Shown here: piece by piece, positions 5,562 to 6,957 of the stretch
How the letters are laid out: every line of letters begins with the position of its first letter
Numbering within the stretch: position 1 is the stretch's first letter
NCBI GenBank assembly: GCA_947647645.1
Contig: CANSLE010000127.1
Location: 1 to 6,957, forward strand
From: an uncultured Microbacterium sp.
GTDB taxonomy: Bacteria > Actinomycetota > Actinomycetes > Actinomycetales > Microbacteriaceae
Direction: 5' to 3'
Length of the DNA: 6,957 bases
Program-made: the position numbers and the translations under genes
The notes under the pieces: model-generated
The model's input: the letters and a program-made list of their open reading frames with translations, nothing else
Database searches by the model: none
Told to the model about the DNA's origin: nothing

Positions 5562-5831
5562 GTGATCAACATCGACCCCAACGGCACCGGCCTGCCCGGC
5601 ATCGAGCAACTGCGCACCATCGTCGGCGCCGTCATGACCGTCGGCCTCATCCTCTCCGTCCTCGCGCTCATCATCAGCGCGATCATCTGGGGTTTCGGCG
5701 CCAACTCCTCCAACCCGCACCTCGCCTCGCGCGGCAAGGTCGGCGTCCTCGTGAGCTGCGGTGCCGCGATCATCTGCGGTGCCTCGGTGACGTTGGTCAA
5801 CTTCTTCTGGGGCGTGGGGCAGTCGGTATGA
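5562..5831 (+). CDS. Small two-helix membrane protein, DUF6112-like (copy 2)
   Basis: 89 aa. It starts with GTG at 5562, behind AAGGAG at 5551-5556 (5 nt spacing). The start fits because the product then aligns end to end with its neighbour. The N-terminus MINIDPNGTGLPGIEQLRTI leads to a first helix (about 20-45), a polar loop (ANSSNPHLASRGKVG, 46-60) and a second helix (about 61-86). It shares LRxIVGA, AIxW and GVG near the C-terminus with copy 1. The overall identity of about 40% is enough to call tandem duplication but old enough for separate roles. Like copy 1 it is probably an inner-membrane or pilin-like subunit of the type IV secretion system. It is separated from copy 1 by 68 nt and from the TrbL-like gene by 40 nt, and all three are in one transcript direction. 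Confidence 0.78.
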   Translation: MINIDPNGTGLPGIEQLRTIVGAVMTVGLILSVLALIISAIIWGFGANSSNPHLASRGKVGVLVSCGAAIICGASVTLVNFFWGVGQSV

Positions 5832-5871
5832 CGCCGCGAGCCGCACGCCCAGTCCACCGGGAGCCGGGCCG

Positions 5872-6957
5872 ATGAGCGTCTGCGATGTCCCGGTCATCTC
5901 CTCGGTCTGCGACGCCGTGGGCGAAGGGGCAGCGTCGCTGATCTCAGCCCCGTTCGACTGGCTCGCGCAGGCGATGGGACAGGCGGCCGGCTGGCTGTTC
6001 ACCGCGGTATGGAGCGTGTTCGACACCACGACCCTGGTGGACGTCACCAAGCCCGAGTACGTCGGCGTCTACAACATCCTGTTCGGGATCGCCGTCTTCC
6101 TCTTCCTGATCTTCTTCTGCCTCCAACTCATCACCGGGCTCATCCACCGCGACCCGACCGCGCTCACCCGCGCCGCCCTCGGCCTGGCGAAATCAGTGCT
6201 GGGCTCGTTCCTTCTCCTCACCCTCACCGCTCTGCTGCTGGAAGTCACCGACCAGCTCTGCGTCGGCATCGTGCAAGCCACCGGGAACACCATGTCCGGG
6301 ATGGGCGACCGGATCGCCCTGCTCGCCGCAGGGCTGACGACCATCAACATCGCCGCACCTGGCGTCGGCGCCATCATCACCATCTTCCTCGCCGGGCTCG
6401 CCATCTCGGCGGCAGCGATCGTGTGGTTCTCCCTGCTCATCAGGAAGGCGCTGCTGTTGGTGGCCGTCGTGTTCGGGCCCATCGCCCTCGCCGGGGCGAC
6501 GTGGGACGCGACCAAGGGCTGGTTCGCCAAATGGGCGACGTTCGTGATCGCCCTGATCTTCTCCAAGCTCGTCCTGGTCGTGATCTTCCTCGTCGCCATC
6601 GCCCAGGTGTCGGCACCGATCGAGGCCGACCTGGCATCAATCTCGGACCCTATCGCCGGGGTTGTCCTGATGGCGATCGCGGCGTTCGCGCCCTACATCA
6701 CCTACAAGTTCCTGTCCTTCGTCGGCATCGACATGTACCACGCGATGAGCTCCGAGCAGGAGGCGAAGCAGGCACTCAACCGGCCCGTCCCGATCCCCGC
6801 GGCACCGTCCGCCGACAGCGCGAAGAAGGTTCTCGGCGGCGACTCACCGGCAGGCGGGGGCTCGGGTGCGGCCACGCCAGGCGGTTCGGCCTCAGCAGGC
6901 GGGGCAACCGCTGGGGCGGGCTCGAGCTCGGCCGCCGGCGGTGGTGCTGCGGGGATC
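5872..6957 (+). CDS. TrbL/VirB6-like polytopic conjugal transfer protein (3' end outside window)
   Basis: 362 codons are visible with no stop, so the gene continues past the right edge. ATG 5872 is preceded by GGGAG at 5859-5863 (8 nt). After a partly amphipathic N-terminus (CDVPVISSVCDAVGEG; C4 and C13) there are about six membrane helices, near residues 66-90, 108-127, 163-188, 193-210, 222-246 and 259-279. The segment KALLLVAVVFGPIALAGATW (192-211) followed by a Lys/Trp stretch and another helix is the most typical part. It matches the FGPIALA-type core seen in TrbL/VirB6 proteins of Gram-positive elements. VirB6/TrbL forms the inner-membrane channel part of the secretion system and contacts VirB8 and the ATPases. 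After residue 290 the sequence turns hydrophilic, then into a Gly/Ala/Ser-rich tail (about 323-362) that reaches the edge. Such long low-complexity tails are common in actinobacterial versions. Confidence 0.85.
   Translation, partial: MSVCDVPVISSVCDAVGEGAASLISAPFDWLAQAMGQAAGWLFTAVWSVFDTTTLVDVTKPEYVGVYNILFGIAVFLFLIFFCLQLITGLIHRDPTALTRAALGLAKSVLGSFLLLTLTALLLEVTDQLCVGIVQATGNTMSGMGDRIALLAAGLTTINIAAPGVGAIITIFLAGLAISAAAIVWFSLLIRKALLLVAVVFGPIALAGATWDATKGWFAKWATFVIALIFSKLVLVVIFLVAIAQVSAPIEADLASISDPIAGVVLMAIAAFAPYITYKFLSFVGIDMYHAMSSEQEAKQALNRPVPIPAAPSADSAKKVLGGDSPAGGGSGAATPGGSASAGGATAGAGSSSAAGGGAAGI

Noticed and set aside
2954..6768. Shared 16-mer CGAGCAGGAGGCGAAG at 2954-2969 and 6753-6768
   Set aside because: Both copies are coding and encode the same EQEAK stretch in helical regions; explained by amino-acid composition and codon bias.

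Overview
The window looks like the conjugation core of an integrative and conjugative element (or conjugative plasmid) from a high-GC actinobacterium. The DNA is strongly GC-rich, with GC-ending codons throughout. All ten genes lie on the + strand in one tight series with ATGA/GTGA/TGATG junctions and gaps of at most about 80 nt. Several products belong to families I know mainly from actinobacterial mobile elements: a DUF2637 membrane protein, an orphan ParB-like protein, DUF6112-like small membrane proteins and a TrbL/VirB6-like protein. I cannot name the genus. A Micrococcales or related lineage would be a guess.

Layout. (a) Positions 2-2205 form the replication/regulation side. It holds the tail of a probable primase/polymerase-type replication protein, a DUF2637 membrane protein with a C-terminal helix-turn-helix, a basic 142-aa protein of unknown function, and a 278-aa protein of unknown function whose N-terminal half faintly resembles sigma-factor region 2. 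(b) Positions 2202-3281 encode a ParB/KorB-like protein with no ParA partner in view. A perfect inverted repeat with 12-bp arms lies inside the gene. (c) Positions 3353-6957 form the type IV secretion side. It holds a VirB8/TcpC-like bitopic protein, a membrane-anchored two-domain peptidoglycan hydrolase (lysozyme/SLT-like plus M23), two tandem paralogous two-helix membrane proteins, and a polytopic TrbL/VirB6-like protein that runs off the right edge.

Inferred division of labour. The hydrolase would open the wall. The VirB8-like protein, the two small membrane proteins and the TrbL-like protein would build the inner-membrane part of the channel. The ParB-like, DUF2637-HTH and sigma-like proteins are candidates for DNA handling and regulation. 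The ATPases (VirB4, coupling protein), relaxase and integrase are not in the window; I would expect the ATPases just downstream.

No tRNA, rRNA, CRISPR array, insertion sequence, att site or convincing rho-independent terminator was seen. There is no gene-free stretch longer than 300 bases. I did not find a clearly new defence or cargo system. The most unusual items are the sigma-like protein, the palindrome inside parB, a GCGCACCTG motif shared by the three longest gaps, and the paralogous membrane-protein pair.
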